64,000 nucleotides of DNA from Bog-159 sp963818855 (lineage in GTDB: Bacteria > Acidobacteriota > Terriglobia > Bryobacterales > Bryobacteraceae): positions 496,001 through 560,000 of the forward strand of contig CAWFUH010000011.1 in NCBI GenBank assembly GCA_963818855.1, in the 5' to 3' direction. The notes below the pieces were generated by a model. It saw nothing but the letters and a program-made list of their open reading frames with translations, had not been told where the DNA came from and did not search any database. The position numbers and the translations under genes are program-made. Shown in pieces: positions 63,323 to 64,000 of this stretch. The stretch's first letter is position 1. Each line of letters begins with the position of its first letter.

Positions 63323-64000
63323 ATGAAAATCAATTGGACGATTGGGACGAAATTGCTGGGCGGTACTGCTGCCCTGTTTGTGCTGGCCGGGATTTTGAGC
63401 TCTAGCGGGCTGAGCAACGCCGGCAGGTTCAAAGACCGGTTTGACGAGGTTGTGGATCGGAACGTGCAAAAGGTCGCGCTGAGCAACCAAATCGGCACAG
63501 CGAATTGGGAACTCGTCGCGGCGCAAAGAGGCGTCATACTTGCCGCATTTGCCAAGGACCATGCGGAGTTCGAGAAAGACCGGCAGATATTTGAGCAAAA
63601 AACCGGGGACGTGCGGAAAGCGTTGGATGAAATGCGGACCCTGATCTTCAAGGATGAGGCCGAGGCACTCGTAGCCGAAATCGCCACGCAGCTTGCAGAA
63701 TGGCAGCCGCACTTTGAAGAAGTCGCACGGCAATCAGACGCCGGGCAGTTGGCGGAAGCCAACCGTATCCGGAAGGACATCACGGCGCCGATTTTTAATA
63801 AAATAGCCGCTGCATCTCTCCGCCTGCAAGGGATCGAAGCGGAGATTCTGGCTGAGGACAAGGCTGCCGTTTGATAGCCAGAATGCTTCCAGCCAGCGGA
63901 TCTTCCTCGGGCTCCTGGTGCTGTGCGCCATTGTGGGATTGATCGTGATCGTCGTCGTGCGGCGAGTCACGCGGGATGTCGGTCAAGCCGCCACGAATCT
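63323..64000 (+). CDS. Methyl-accepting chemotaxis protein, N-terminal part (continues beyond window), frameshift near 63865-63870
   Basis: ATG 63323 with a GGAGA site. Residues 1-30 form a first membrane helix (LLGGTAALFVLAGILSSSGL), followed by a four-helix-bundle ligand domain (4HB_MCP type, RFKDRFDEVVDRNVQKVALS ...). A stop at 63872-63874 is removed if one base is deleted near 63865-63870; the frame then continues ASSQRIFLGLLVLCAIVGLI (second membrane helix) and VVRRVTRDVGQAA, the start of a HAMP domain. The signalling part is outside the window. Same transcript as cheW. Confidence 0.85.

Noticed and set aside
1..64000. CRISPR array, rRNA, tRNA, tmRNA, riboswitch
   Set aside because: No regularly spaced direct repeats and no convincing RNA gene signatures apart from the group II intron domain V.

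Overview
The window is a GC-rich (by eye about 60-65 %) bacterial chromosome segment that looks like an acidobacterium of the Solibacter/Bryobacter type. This assignment is inferred from gene content: a VWFA-related protein, many secreted beta-propellers, wHTH-kinase fusions, divided LPS/phospholipid genes, and paired-hairpin intergenic repeats. No rRNA or tRNA gene was found to confirm it.

Layout. 1-4.0 kb: envelope operon (end of a phosphatidylserine decarboxylase-like gene, pssA, a cysteine-less Asd-like gene, lptE, holA) converging on rpsT. 4.1-9.5 kb: PLP dehydratase, hypotheticals, a PQQ-type propeller, an alpha/beta hydrolase and a receiver-like protein. 9.5-14.5 kb: broken VWFA gene, purB, an MBL hydrolase and an alcohol dehydrogenase-type oxidoreductase. 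14.5-20.6 kb: two toxin-antitoxin modules around a secreted propeller/GH25-like protein and its divergent wHTH membrane regulator. 20.6-29.5 kb: mobile-element territory, with an EamA transporter, two nested group II intron remnants, two inverted copies of an IS end and, between those copies, a tectonin-repeat protein and a 1180-residue wHTH/kinase/STAND/TPR regulator. 29.5-39.4 kb: minus-strand genes, including a seven-gene run of overlapping genes (aminotransferase, S9 peptidase, NAPE-PLD-like hydrolase, membrane protein, Tat-type glycosidase, GH2 chimera). 39.7-45 kb: CheX/CheY, a Flp pilin, a three-domain RidA-like exported protein, KDG kinase, epimerase and methyltransferase. 45-54 kb: a tandem duplication around pheS-pheT-HNH. 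54-64 kb: murI, a Phd/ParE module, an aromatic amino acid decarboxylase, a TIGR03118-like secreted protein, hom, and cheW with the start of a chemoreceptor.

Three things stand out. (1) A tandem duplication places a truncated pheT plus an HNH gene (ZRANB3-like) next to a methyltransferase; the two copies differ by a 3.9-kb block of secreted propeller genes. (2) One group II intron remnant sits inside the reverse transcriptase gene of another, immediately after the position of the catalytic YADD. (3) Intergenic paired-hairpin repeats occur in two families.

Caution: more than ten otherwise good genes carry single-base frameshifts, often in or near homopolymer runs (clear cases at 7427-7429, 14813-14815, 19260-19266, 37698-37703, 50239-50247, 62972-62974). 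Many may be sequencing or assembly indels rather than true pseudogenes. A few (VWFA gene, GH2 chimera, transposase, intron ORFs) also show deletions or fusions and are probably genuinely broken.
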